DNA of 64,000 nucleotides from Davidsoniella eucalypti (GCA_004009845.1 RMBW01000125.1:1-64000); one strand, 5' to 3'. Numbered from the stretch's first letter, positions 1 through 9,313 are shown. The notes: a model not told the origin generated them from the letters alone. Numbers and translations: made by a program.

Positions 1-3000
1 AGAGGACGTCAACAGAGCATTAGCGCAAAAGGAACAGGAGAGACCTCCAGCCTGCGTTGAATGGTTAACCCGTAAACTCTGCCTTCGAGGCAAAAGCGTC
101 CAAGGACCTCCCGCCGCACCGGCCTGGAGTGGACTTGAAGATCGAGCTGCTGGAGGGAAAGACGTTATATACAATCGCTGTACCCGTTGTCTCGCGCAGA
201 GTTGTTGGTGATGCAGAAGACGCTGAGCGAACTACTAGCTACTAAATGGATAAAGGACACAAAGTCTGAAGTGGGCTCCCAGTGCTATTGTAAAGAACAC
301 CTGGAGGTGGAATTCGTTTCTGCGTAGACACCGCGCAGTCAACGCTATTTCCAAAAAGGACTCATACCCCTTACCTTATCCATGACACCTGCGGCAAATC
401 GGAAGCCAAATGGGTGTCCAAGGTTGATTGTCATTGCATTCCATCGCCATTCGTATAGCCCTGGCTATGAGGAGTTAACCGCTTTCCGGACTCCCTAGGT
501 GCCTTCGAGTGGAACGTGATCCCCTTTGGCCTGACGAATGCCCCTGCTGCGTTTCAACGCTACATCAACTCGGTCCTTCGAAAGTGGCCTAGGCATCAGC
601 TGCAGCGCATACATTGACGACGTGGACATCTATTCCAGTGGTACTGAGGAAGAGCACAGGAAATTAGTGCTCGAAATTGTCCATGCACTCGATCTCGCCG
701 GCCTGCACTCGACTTGCGCAAGTGTACTTTCTGGCTAAGGAGATTAAGTTCCTCGGATTCATAGTCGGCCAGGTATTGGTATCAAGGCTGACCCCGAGAA
801 AACCTAGCGATTCGTGAATGGAAACCACCTACGACATTGAAAGGTTTGCGCGGGTTTATTGGCTTCGTGAATTTCTAACGAGATTTTGTACCTCGACTGT
901 CAGAATTAAATGCGCCTCTGGTAGGGTTAACCAAGAAGGACACCCTTTCGTATGGTCTGATGCTGCGCTCGCTCTTTTGCCGAAGTTAAGAAAGCCTTCC
1001 TTACTCCCCCTGTTCTGACTCCTTTTGACCCCCTGAAAGAAACTGTACTGACCGCCGACTCGTCTGGTTACGCCTTAGGAGCAGAATTATCCCAGCGAGG
1101 CGATGATGGCCTTATGCACCCCATCGCCTTCCCTCGCGCAAACTTTACTCCCCGGAACCAATTACCCGATTCACGACAAGGAGATGTTGGCTATTTACTG
1201 GTCCATTCGAGAATGCGCCATTTCCTCTAGGGGTTGACTTTGTGGTATACACTGACCACCGTAATCTGGAGTACTTTCGCACTAAGAGGACGCTTGCCGA
1301 GAGACAGCGTCGCTGGGGATATGAGCTCTCTGACTTAGCTTCTGCCTGCGCCACCGCCCAGGCACCCGAGCAAATCGTACCAGACGCCCTTTCAAGAAGG
1401 ACCAGGACATGCCAGCCGACGAAAAAGACGATAGCTGGCTAGTCGTGTGCACCAACTCACTCGAAAAGAGTGAGTCGAGCAATGACCTGGTAGTAATCGG
1501 CGCAGTTTGGGCTCAGGAGCCAGACAAGGATGCGCCACTGACGATAACGCAACTAGAGAAGTAGTATCATCCCTTTTGCTGACCCGAGATGACTGACCTA
1601 TGAACCAAGCCCTTGCCAAATAACCGCTGGTGGCTGGCTCGTAATTAGTACGAGACGAAGCCCGCTCGTTCCCCGCCGACTGGGGTCTGCAATGGCAGAT
1701 GCAGCGAATGTAAGGTTGACCAAGACGGACTGCTGCGCTGGCGTGATAGACTTTGGGTCCCATATTACGAACCCCTGAGAACCAAGATTATCCAGCAAAT
1801 TCACGACTCTACTCTGGCCGGACACCCAGGAAGAGCAATCACTCGTGATCTTGTATCGCGCGAGTATGCCTGGCCTGGCCTGACTAACGACGTCCGACGA
1901 TTCGTGTCCAACTGCTCCTCTTGCGGCAAGAGCAAGATCTGCGAGAGAGAAGCGCGGCCTATTGAAACCTCTGCCTGTACCGTCTAGACCCCTGGCTGAA
2001 CTAGCAATGGCGACTTTATTGGCCCACTACCTACCTCTTCAGGCTATACTTCCATTCTGGTGTCACCGACCGCCTGTCTAAAGTCCCAGATCCTGATCCC
2101 TATGTCGTCTACAACCGCACAAGCCACCGCTGAAGCCTTGCTAATCCATGTTTTCTCGCACCACGGTTTTCCTCAAGCAATCGTCTCCGACAGAGGGCCT
2201 CAATTTGCGCAATTATTCTGGGAGAGAGTATGTCGCCGGTTCGGCATTCAGCGTCGCCTGTCCAAGCGTCCCATCCTCAGACGGATGGCAGCCAAGAACG
2301 CAGTAATCAGGAGATTGAAACATACCTGCGCAATTCTGCTCCTTCGCCCAGGACGACTGGGCCTCCTTACTGCCCCAAGCGCAACTCGCCCTAAACAACA
2401 GGATCTCTTCCGCTACAGGCCTCTCTCCTTTCTTCATGACCCCGGTTTTAACGTCGACATTATCGAACCATCTGTACAAGGGCCCCCAGCCTCGAATAAG
2501 TCCTCCAGTGCGCGGGGCCAGGATTGGTTAGCAAAGCTAAGTGATGCACCCAGTTCGCTATTGTCGCCATGGCGGCCGCCCAAGAAACACCAGGAGAACA
2601 GTGCTAACCGTCTTCGCCAGCCCTCTGAAAGTTTCAAAGTAGGAGACCTAGTTTACCTAAACACGAAGCACCTGACTACGGAAAGGCCTCAAAGAAGCTA
2701 GACTGGCTAGCTAGACGGTACACTGTCCTGGAAGTTGTAGGCAGCCATAACGTTCGCCTGAACGTACCCTCGGATATCACCCAGTCTTCCATGTGATCTC
2801 ATCCGACGCGCCCCAAACTGTCACGGCTAAGGCCCAGTTGGTATTTGTCTAGGTATTTACCTAGTCAGAAAACGGCTATAAATAGGAATATTCCCGCCGT
2901 ATCCAACAGATATTAGCCTTCTCCTTCATCGGTATCAATCGAAGTCCTTTCTACTAGATTGCTTGCCACTGCCTCACCTAGTTCGTGTCACAAACAACCC

Positions 3001-3292
3001 TTTGCCATCTCAGGAGATTCAGGATGATGAACCTGTCGCAATCACGGCTAGGGAAGCGCTTGAGGACCCCTCATTGGAGGCTGGTGAGTACAGGGTGGAG
3101 GCAATATTGAAACAGCGCACTTCCCGAGGTCACAAGCAAGCCCTCGTCAAATGGCTAGGCTACCAAGATGCGACGTGGGAACCCCTGGAACATGTGGAAG
3201 ACACTGTTGCCTGGCGCATCTTCACGGAGAAAACCAAGAAGAACTGGGATGTCACTGTCCAGTCTCTGTACTCTGCCTGGTTATTGTCGTAG
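1..3292 (+). pseudogene. pol polyprotein relic (RT, RNase H, integrase, chromodomain)
   Basis: Broken pol. The RT palm motif reads YIDD at about 610-621, inside an Ala-Tyr-Ile-Asp-Asp-Val context. RNase H follows at about 1040-1290 (Ala-Asp-Ser-Ser-Gly-Tyr, later TDHRNLEYF). The integrase zinc region and core lie at about 1800-2400, with VSDRGPQF visible. After the inserted solo LTR, the chromodomain at about 3085-3220 reads YRVEAILKQR then KWLGYQDATWEP. Order PR-RT-RH-IN-chromodomain defines a Metaviridae chromovirus. No long frame remains (longest about 213 codons at 2060-2701), so it cannot make a full protein. Confidence 0.9.
2819..2990 (+). repeat. Solo LTR, family A
   Basis: A 172-bp LTR starting TGTCACGG and ending TTCGTGTCA, close to the 178-bp LTRs of the complete element at 6910-13367. 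It is flanked by the perfect 5-bp target duplication CAAAC (2814-2818 and 2991-2995). No internal sequence remains, so it is a product of LTR-LTR recombination. It sits between the integrase C-terminal module and the chromodomain of the decayed family-B pol. Confidence 0.95.
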
Positions 3293-3581
3293 AGCAAATC
3301 CGACAAGGGCTATGGCGTGACCCTCGACACACGCAATCCTCCCCGCTGGAGGCTATGCCGCAGACCACTGCGCCACGACGACCGCTTGCGCCCCCTGGGC
3401 GCCTACCGCTTCCGGTATCTTTACCCTGTTTGGAAAGTGTTATTTTTGTTTTATTGGATTGTTACCATGGCTCATCTTGTTTTCTGTTATTTGTCATATT
3501 GCATTGGTTATTTGAAGGAGTTTTTATGGGTTTTTGTTGTAAAATTAGTAAATTTTTTCTGCCGGTGGGGGGGGAGACTAT

Positions 3582-3760
3582 TGTAAGGGTCTAAGGCCCA
3601 TCAGTATTGGCCAAGTCTTGCCTTGGCTCTACTTGACTTTGACATAAATAGGGACCGATTCCCTCGTAGTTTAGTCTTAGTTTCTCTTTCTCCCTCATCG
3701 GTCTCAATTCAATTCATCTTTACGACCATTTTTCCTCGCAAATCCTCGTATATCGTCTCA
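3582..3760 (+). repeat. 3' LTR of the decayed family-B element
   Basis: Starts TGTAAGGGTCTAAGG and ends ATATCGTCTCA, preceded by a G-rich purine tract (about 3564-3578) as expected before a 3' LTR. It contains a TATA-like box near 3643 and the candidate primer sequence ATCGGTCTCAA at 3697-3707. It matches LTR-B at 4869-5049 at roughly three quarters of positions by eye. Confidence 0.88.
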
Positions 3761-3761
3761 G

Positions 3762-4863
3762 TAGGAGTTGGACTTCCAAGCCCATCCGGTGCGTTCAATC
3801 AAATCGTCACGCATGGCAGAACGCAGGATGTCGATTAACGTGGTGTCGTCGTGAATGCCGGCTTCCATGGCTAGCGTCTCGAAGCGGAGGTGGAAGGCCT
3901 TGAAGGGTTCCCGGTCTCCTTGGGCGGATTTGTAGAAGGCAATGCGCGCGTTGGTGAGTCGTTCGCGCGACCGGAACATATCATCAAGTTTTTCTAGCAG
4001 CAGATCGTAGGGTCTGGATCGTTGGCAGATAGAGTCAAAAAAGACGTTTAACTTGGCTTGCGTGGTCGCGCCTAAGCGGCCGTACAGGTAGACTGCCTTA
4101 GAGAGGTCACCGCCGAGGGCTGCTCCATCGATCAACATCTTGTTCGTTGCCAGCCTTCTCCAGATCTCGTAGTCAGAGTGCGAGCCGCTGAATTCGTTGA
4201 GTAGGGGCTGGACCTGACGGGGTAGGGCTTGGCTGGAAGAGGCGGGTAGTGGCTGAGGAGCAAGGGCAGGCGGTAGCGGAGGAGCGGTAGTATCATGACG
4301 CTCTTTGGCGAACAGCATTTGACCGAGTCGATTCATCATGGACTTCATTTCTACCATGTCATCTTGTAGAGAGTCCAGACGGTCAGCTTCGCGAGAGGGT
4401 TGGCGGCCACGATCTGATTCAGGGTACGTGTCGCGTGGTCTCATACTCTCAGCGAGGCGGGCTAAGTCAGAAGTGTCCGAAGGGTTATCACTGGCGTCGT
4501 CATCATCTGCGGGCAGCGGGTTGCGTGAGGTGGTTACTCTGCTCAATGTGCGTGCGTGGGTGGTTTCGGTGGAGATGAGCTGCTCCGTGGTCTCCTTGGC
4601 TTTAGAGCGAGTTCGCGTGGGGGTGCGAGGCAGGCCCATGAATGGTGACTTGAGGAGGGAAGGACGGAGCGAGGTTCGAGCAACGCGTTCCTGACGCGTA
4701 CGAGCTTGGCCGATGTGGACGTGGCCGATAAAACCGCTGGTAAATGACAGATGGCCTAAGTGGCTATGGAAGTGCTGGCTGTGACTGAGGATGTCACGGG
4801 AGGCAGGGCAGAAACCTAGGGTGGCTGCGAGACGCGCACGTTCCTTGCGTTTGAACAGTGCTA
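3762..4863 (-). pseudogene. gag relic of a second family-B element, central part
   Basis: A long minus-strand frame (about 365 codons) continuing the Gag begun at 5334-5550. It starts with ALFKRKERARLA and HFHSHL-SG-IGH motifs shared with family-A Gag. A Ser/Thr/Asp-rich linker and a proline-rich stretch follow, then a capsid-like helical domain (EFSGSHSDYEIWRR, LEKLDDMFRSRERLTNAR, FHLRFETLAMEAG). It is cut at its C-terminal side by the LTR at 3582-3760 and at its N-terminal side by the LTR at 4869-5049, so no zinc knuckle is present. Confidence 0.85.
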
Positions 4864-4868
4864 AGTAG

Positions 4869-5049
4869 TGTAAGAGACTAAGGCCTAGTAAGGTTAGCCA
4901 AGGCATTCCTTGTCAGTACTAGAATCGGCTATAAGTAGGGACCTATTCCCGCCGATTATTAGTCTTAGTTTCTCTTTCTCCTTCATCGGTCTCAATCGAA
5001 TCATTCTTTTACGACCAATTTTCATCGCAACTCCTCGTATATCGTCTCA
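4869..5049 (+). repeat. LTR, family B
   Basis: A 181-bp LTR beginning TGTAAGAGACTAAGGCC and ending ATATCGTCTCA. It has a TATA box (TATAAGTA at 4930) and the proposed transcript start ATCGGTCTCAA at 4985-4995. On its left is AGTAG (4864-4868), the complement of CTACT at 5546-5550. On its right are the primer-binding site and leader of a family-B element. It differs from the inverted copy at 5551-5731 at only a few bases. Confidence 0.92.
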
Positions 5050-5062
5050 TTTTGAGACCGAT
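4930..5062 (+). promoter_or_regulatory. Family-B TATA box, predicted RNA 5' end and self-primer binding site
   Basis: The LTR is followed, after TT, by TTGAGACCGAT at 5052-5062. This is the exact reverse complement of ATCGGTCTCAA at 4985-4995, which lies 55 nt after the TATA box at 4930. The PBS does not start with the TGG expected for tRNA 3'-CCA pairing. By analogy with fission yeast Tf1, the first 11 nt of the element's own RNA would prime minus-strand synthesis. Seen: the complementarity and spacing. Inferred: the mechanism and the RNA start. Confidence 0.8.
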
Positions 5063-5101
5063 AACTTCTTTATCTTGTCCGAGCATCTGCTCGCTGTATT
5101 C

Positions 5102-5230
5102 ACTTCTGTCCAAGCCGTCCGCTTGCTTCTCATTCTGTCCAAGCCGTCCGCTTGCCCTCTCCTCTGTCCAAGCCGTCCGCTTGCTTTCCCCTCTTCTTTG
5201 TCCAAACACCGTCGCTGTTTGCCCCTATCC
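5102..5230 (+). repeat. Tandem repeats in the family-B 5' leader
   Basis: Three near-identical copies of a ~30-bp unit containing TGTCCAAGCCGTCCGCTTGC, plus a weaker fourth (TGTCCAAACACCGTCGCTG). They lie between the primer-binding site and the gag start. The family-A element has unrelated tandem repeats at the same place. Confidence 0.85.
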
Positions 5231-5333
5231 TGCCCAGACTCTGCCTAAACAGTCTGCCCCTTGTCCTAGCCTTCCTCCTACAAGGCTTGCCCCTACCAGT
5301 CCGCTTGTTTACCCCTTGCGCTTCTAAGTCACT

Positions 5334-5550
5334 ATGTCTGACTTCGCCCTCCTGTATCTGGCCATTATGGCCCCCCTCACTTACTGCGCCTTCCTGGGTT
5401 ACTATGAACTTTACCTAGTAGTCAAGCAGAAGCTCGCCCTGGCCCGCGTCCACATGTTGGATCCCAGCCAGGAGCCCCCCGAAGGTTACACTCTGTCAGC
5501 AGCAGGCCTGCCCGAAGACCGCCCGTGGAGTAGACCAGGCTGGTGCTACT
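5334..5550 (+). pseudogene. gag N-terminus, family B, interrupted
   Basis: The ATG at 5334 opens a 72-codon segment with a hydrophobic N-terminus (Leu/Tyr/Ala-rich, one or two possible membrane helices). It ends in RPGWCYL, which in family-A Gag is followed directly by SLFKR. Here the frame runs into an inverted LTR at 5551. The continuation (ALFKRKER) is on the other strand from 4863 downwards. The gag was therefore split at CTACT by an insertion. Confidence 0.82.
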
Positions 5551-5731
5551 TGAGACGATATACGAGGAGTTGCGATGAAAACTGGTCGTAAAAGAATGAT
5601 TCGATTGAGACCGATGAAGGAGAAAGAGAAACTAAGACTAATAATCGGCGGGAATAGGTCCCTACTTATAGCCGATTCTAGTACTGACAAGGAATGCCTT
5701 GGCTAACATTACTAGGCCTTAGTCTCTTACA
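5551..5731 (-). repeat. LTR, family B, inverted
   Basis: A 181-bp LTR in minus orientation, starting TGAGACGATATACG and ending CTCTTACA on the plus strand. It immediately follows CTACT (5546-5550). With AGTAG at 4864-4868 this gives a 5-bp target duplication of an element that inserted into gag codons for Cys-Tyr-Leu. The LTR now abuts RT sequence, so the internal part of the inserted element is mostly deleted. Confidence 0.92.
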
Positions 5732-5941
5732 CAGGGTGTCATGGATAAGGGGTAAGGGGTATGAGTCCTTTTTGGAAATAGCGTTGACTGCGCGGTAGTC
5801 TACGCAGAAACGAATTCCACCTCCAGGTTTCTTTACAAATAGCACCGGAGAGCCCACTTCAGACTTTGTGTCCTTTATCCATTTAGTAGCCAGTAGTTCC
5901 GTCAGCGTCTTCTGCATCACCAACAACTCTGCGCGAGACAA
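5732..5941 (-). pseudogene. Reverse-transcriptase fragment, family B
   Basis: An open minus-strand stretch encoding the RT fingers: SRAELLVMQKTLTELL, then SPVLFVKKPGGGIRFCVDYR and NAISKKDSYPLPL. It corresponds to bases about 195-380 of the first element but without its small deletions. It is truncated after LIHDT by direct fusion to the LTR at 5731. Upstream of the Ser-Arg start, unrelated sequence begins near 5950. Confidence 0.85.
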
Positions 5942-6904
5942 CCGTAAAGAACGGGCAGGCAGGAATTCAAAGGGAAACCAGTGATCACTGGGAGAGTAGT
6001 CACTCGAAGGTGGTTTTGGAGTTTTCAGGATAATAGAGTTACACAGAATAATAAATTAAGTAAATCGGGACTAAATCAGGACAGGAGCCGGAGCGAAGAT
6101 AAGAACAGGAACAGGAACAAGAAGAGGAGGTTGCACCAGTAGGTCAGGTACACAGGGAGTTGTAAGCTTGGAGGGGGAAGGCAAAAGGAGAACAGAAAAA
6201 AAGATACAAGCAAGCTATATATGTTAACCCGAGAGAGAAAGAAACAGGAGGGTCTGGTCTACGGACAGAAGTTCGAGGCAATGCCGTGTTGGCTGTGTAT
6301 GCACTCTAAACCTCAATGCATGAATCGTTGTCACCAACATCGGAAAGGTGAGACTGTACATCAAGTTTAAGTTTCATGCGGAGGTTCTGCGACTGTTATT
6401 TCGTAACCCTCCAGTCTAAGCCTCAATGCATGAATCGTTGTCACCAAAATTGGAAAGGTGAGACTGTACATCAAGTCTAAGCTTCATGCGGAGGGTCTGC
6501 GAGTGTTATTTCATAACACTTGCACTGACTTGGAGTTTTTGTTGCCCCTAATGCCGCCATTCTATACACCACAAGAACAGAAATTCATGCTATTATATTT
6601 AATGATGGAAGGATGTATCAAGACTTAATTAGCTATGGAATTAGGTACACAAGAAAGTAAAGCCACAAGACAGTACTGAGTGCTAGAGAGCTACGACATA
6701 TCGACTCTGATAAGCTAGCAAATGTGTTAGACAAAACCTGTAGTTTTATCGTTTAAGAAGGCCTAAGAACTTAAGACTTTGTTTAATTGTGTTGTTGGTA
6801 GTTTAAAGTTGTCTTTGATTTTTGACTTCATCGGATTGCAAGAGTGGAAGTTCAATTTGGGAGAGTGAACAATTAAATGGGAATGTACTGATAGACTAGA
6901 GTTC
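5942..6904. other. Non-coding stretch between elements
   Basis: No open frame of note. It holds a purine-rich segment (6070-6260) and the 110-bp tandem repeat listed separately. The rest (6540-6904) is AT-rich and shows nothing recognisable. The final bases ATAGC (6905-6909) are the left copy of the target duplication of the complete element. Confidence 0.6.
6305..6524. repeat. Two tandem copies of a ~110-bp hairpin-capable unit
   Basis: The unit starting near CTAAACCTCAATGCATGAA (CCTCAATG at 6311) recurs 110 bp later (CCTCAATG at 6421) with few changes. Within each unit CCTCAATGCATGAA faces TTCATGCGGAGG about 70 bp away, an imperfect inverted repeat, so each copy could fold. No coding frame crosses it. 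Confidence 0.8.
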
Positions 6905-6909
6905 ATAGC

Positions 6910-7087
6910 TGTCACGGGCTAAGGCCCAGTTGGTATTTGTCTAGGTATTTACCTAGTCAGATAAACGGCTATAAATAGGGACCTATTCCCGCCGTATTCC
7001 AACAGATATTAGTCTTTCTCCTTCATCGGTATCAATCGAAGTCCTTTCTACTAGATTGCTTGCCACTGCCTCACCTAGTTCGTGTCA
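6910..7087 (+). repeat. 5' LTR, family A
   Basis: TGTCACGGGCTAAGG to GTTCGTGTCA. TATA box TATAAATAG at 6970-6978; ATCGGTATCAA at 7025-7035 is the predicted RNA 5' end. Identical to the 3' LTR. Confidence 0.97.
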
Positions 7088-7100
7088 TTTTGATACCGAT
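6970..7100 (+). promoter_or_regulatory. Family-A TATA box, predicted RNA 5' end and self-primer binding site
   Basis: Two bases (TT) after the LTR end, TTGATACCGAT at 7090-7100 is the exact 11-nt reverse complement of ATCGGTATCAA at 7025-7035. That copy starts 55 nt after the TATA box, the same spacing as in family B. Pairing stops at both ends after 11 nt. The one base by which the families differ (A/C in the RNA 5' end) is matched by T/G in the PBS. This supports Tf1-type self-priming. The exact RNA start is a prediction. Confidence 0.85.
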
Positions 7101-7129
7101 CTACAGCTTTTACTTATTACTTTACTATC

Positions 7130-7252
7130 CAGTGCAGCGTCCATACCTCACTTGACCCTTTTTACCTTTACTATCTAGTGCAGCGTCCATACCTCACTCA
7201 ACCTTTTATCATATTTTCAGTGCAGCGTCCTCACCTCACTTGACACTTTATC
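7130..7252 (+). repeat. Tandem repeats in the family-A 5' leader
   Basis: Three imperfect copies of a 40-50-bp unit containing CAGTGCAGCGTCC followed by ACCTCACT, separated by pyrimidine-rich sequence. They lie between the PBS and the gag ATG at 7300. The decayed family-A relic at 31744-31911 has its own repeats of CTTGTGCC-CACTG at the same place. Confidence 0.82.
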
Positions 7253-7299
7253 CATAAATTAACGCGACGTTTCTTCCGCACTTATCCAATTTCTGCACC

Positions 7300-9287
7300 A
7301 TGATGCACACTATCCTTCTCCATGTCTGGGAGATTGCCCTCGGCCTCTTTTACGGCCTCACCGATTCACTAGCCTTCCTCTTTTTAGGCCCTATCATCTT
7401 TATCTTCCTAGCGGACTCTACGCTACGCCTCATCCAGGCCTTCAAAGCCAAGCACGTCCCCACCCCCTTTCACTCGCAGAAACGCCTGTGGACTCGCTCC
7501 GGCTGGTGCTACCTCTCCCTCTTCAAGCGCTCCGAGCGTCCCCGCCTAGCCAAACTACTTGGCCCCTTCCCTGCTGGTCCCCTTATCTTGTCCCACGCTT
7601 CGCACTTCCACAGCCACCTTCACTGCATGACCTTCGCATCTGGCATCATTGGCCACATTGCACCCATGCCCACTAGGATCCGGTCCACCCGAAGCGCACA
7701 GATCCTCACAGTCCGCGCCCTGACCAACCCCCACATACTAGGGTTTGGCTCGGACACCATCGATGACAACATGGACTCCTTCCTCCACCAGCCAGAGATA
7801 GGCCCCCAGCCTAGGCCCGCTCCCCTGCGCACCTCGATCTGCGGACGCCCACGCGCCAAGGTCTACTCCACCGAGGCAACACGTACACTCGACTATCTCA
7901 CACAGGTCTACCAAGGCAAACTCCAAGCAGCCTCCAGGGACCCGGTGGACTGGATCACCTCAAGAAAGGCCGCTGGGCCTTCCAATTCCACGAGAACCTA
8001 AACATCGCGGAAATTCAGTTGATCGCCCTCCAAAACCTACTCAAGGAGAACGCCCCTGAACTCGGCCAACTGGACAAGCTCTATGAGCTCCTCAACGACA
8101 TTGCCACAGACATCACCTCCTTCCTCACACCAAAGAAACCTGTCCAGCCACCGGTTGTCAAGGATGAATACGACGAGGAAGAAGAACTAGCGGCTCTCGC
8201 TGAAACCCTAGAACGTCATGGCCTCAAACTAGCCGCCCCTACCCGTAACGCTCCTACCTCCGCTCAAACACACGCACCCTCTACGACGCCCACATCAACG
8301 CCCCTAGCTGGCGGCATTACCATTCTCCCCAACCGCGAAGACTCCATCTCTCGCCGTAAGGACGTCCTAGACGCTGTGCGCAAATTCGACGGATCGTTCG
8401 ACTACACCACATGGAAGCACGAGCTCAACGAGAAATTCCTCGTCGACTTCCAGAGGTTTCACTCGCCTAGGGACCAACTAGCTTACACCATGAACTCACT
8501 CTCTCCCGAGATCAGGGACCAAGTCCGCCCCAAGTACCTTCAGCACTTAGCGTCCCCTACCGGCTTCCAGCTATTTATCGCGTACCTAGACTCACGCTAT
8601 GACGACCCAGACCGCGCCAGAACGGCCAACCGCCTACTGATGAAAATAAAGCAGGGACCTAGCGAGCCTTTCGAAACATTCACCAACCGCCTATGCGCCC
8701 TCCGCGACAAAGCCCAAATTACAGACCATAACACACTACTGTCCATCCTCCAAGAAGGCCTGCACCCAGACATGCAGGATCACCTTGCCACGCTCTTCCA
8801 CATCAGACCCTTCGACACTATGATAGCAACAATGCGTCCTGTCGCCAGAGTCAAGGAAACCAACAAGGCTCGCCGCGCCAACCTCCTCCAACTGGCGCCA
8901 GCCTACCCCTATGCAGCCCTCTCAGGCGCCCCCCGTGAACAGCAGCGCAACCACTTTCAAGCCCTGCCTCTTTTGTCAACAGACCACGCACTCCTCGTTC
9001 AAGTGCTCAGACGCTCCCCCTGCTCCTCCTGCAACCTAAAGGGACATTCCCCGAGGTTCTGCCCAAGCTCCCCTAACTTCTGCTCCAAATGCAAGAGACC
9101 AGGCCACAGCACCGCAGAATGCCGTAACTCACGCAACGCCAGGGGTGCCATCCGCGCCAACGCCGCGGCCACTAAGCCATCCATCTCCCTAGAGGATGTT
9201 CGCTCAATGATCAATGAATGTCTAAGTACCTCGCAACCGCAATCCTCTAGCACCGCCCCTTCAGTCAGCAATGAGCCGGATTTTTAG
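7300..9287 (+). CDS. gag, family A (one frame break near 7960)
   Basis: Encodes the particle protein. The ATG at 7300 opens a 233-codon frame with a hydrophobic N-terminus (residues about 5-50; two possible membrane helices), then KRLWTRSGWCYL, LFKRSERPRLA and HFHSHL. The frame ends at 8001. The protein continues one frame back from about 7959 (KKGRWAFQFHENLNIAEIQ) to the TAG at 9285-9287. This second part holds an acidic linker, a capsid-type domain (FDGSFDYTTWKHELNEKF to LHPDMQDHL) and two CX2CX4HX4C zinc knuckles near 9020-9120. A related relic at 30705-31548 is in one frame at the same point (HKGRWNFQF), so a one-base loss is more likely than programmed shifting here. Confidence 0.88.
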
Positions 9288-9313
9288 ATAGTCGGGGGAA
9301 ACCGCTCCCCGAC
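9275..9313 (+). promoter_or_regulatory. Candidate -1 ribosomal frameshift signal at the gag-pol junction
   Basis: Gag ends GAT TTT TAG. The pol frame (-1) is open only from 9275, because a TGA lies in it at 9272-9274, so the overlap with gag is about 13 nt. Inside it is TTTTTA (9281-9286), allowing tRNA-Phe to slip back one base. Four bases later GTCGGGG (9291-9297) can pair perfectly with CCCCGAC (9307-9313) around a 9-nt loop. Position and spacing fit a -1 frameshift stimulator. The heptamer is ATTTTTA rather than a perfect XXXYYYZ, so reinitiation at the ATG at 9353 remains possible. Confidence 0.6.

Larger units (their letters stand above)
1..3760 (+). mobile_element. Decayed Ty3/gypsy chromovirus, family B, 5' end outside window
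   Basis: A plus-strand LTR retrotransposon remnant. In order it shows the end of a protease/RT linker, reverse transcriptase, RNase H, integrase and a chromodomain, then a purine-rich tract and a 3' LTR at 3582-3760. Frames change repeatedly because of many small deletions; compared with the RT piece at 5732-5941, single bases are missing at several points near 280-340. The damage is mainly indels rather than only C-to-T changes. A solo LTR of family A interrupts it at 2819-2990. It ends inside the gag remnant of another family-B copy. Confidence 0.9.

Noticed and set aside
7955..7970. Programmed frameshift inside gag near 7960
   Set aside because: No slippery heptamer, and the diverged relic at 30705-31548 reads through in one frame at this point, so a base loss is simpler.
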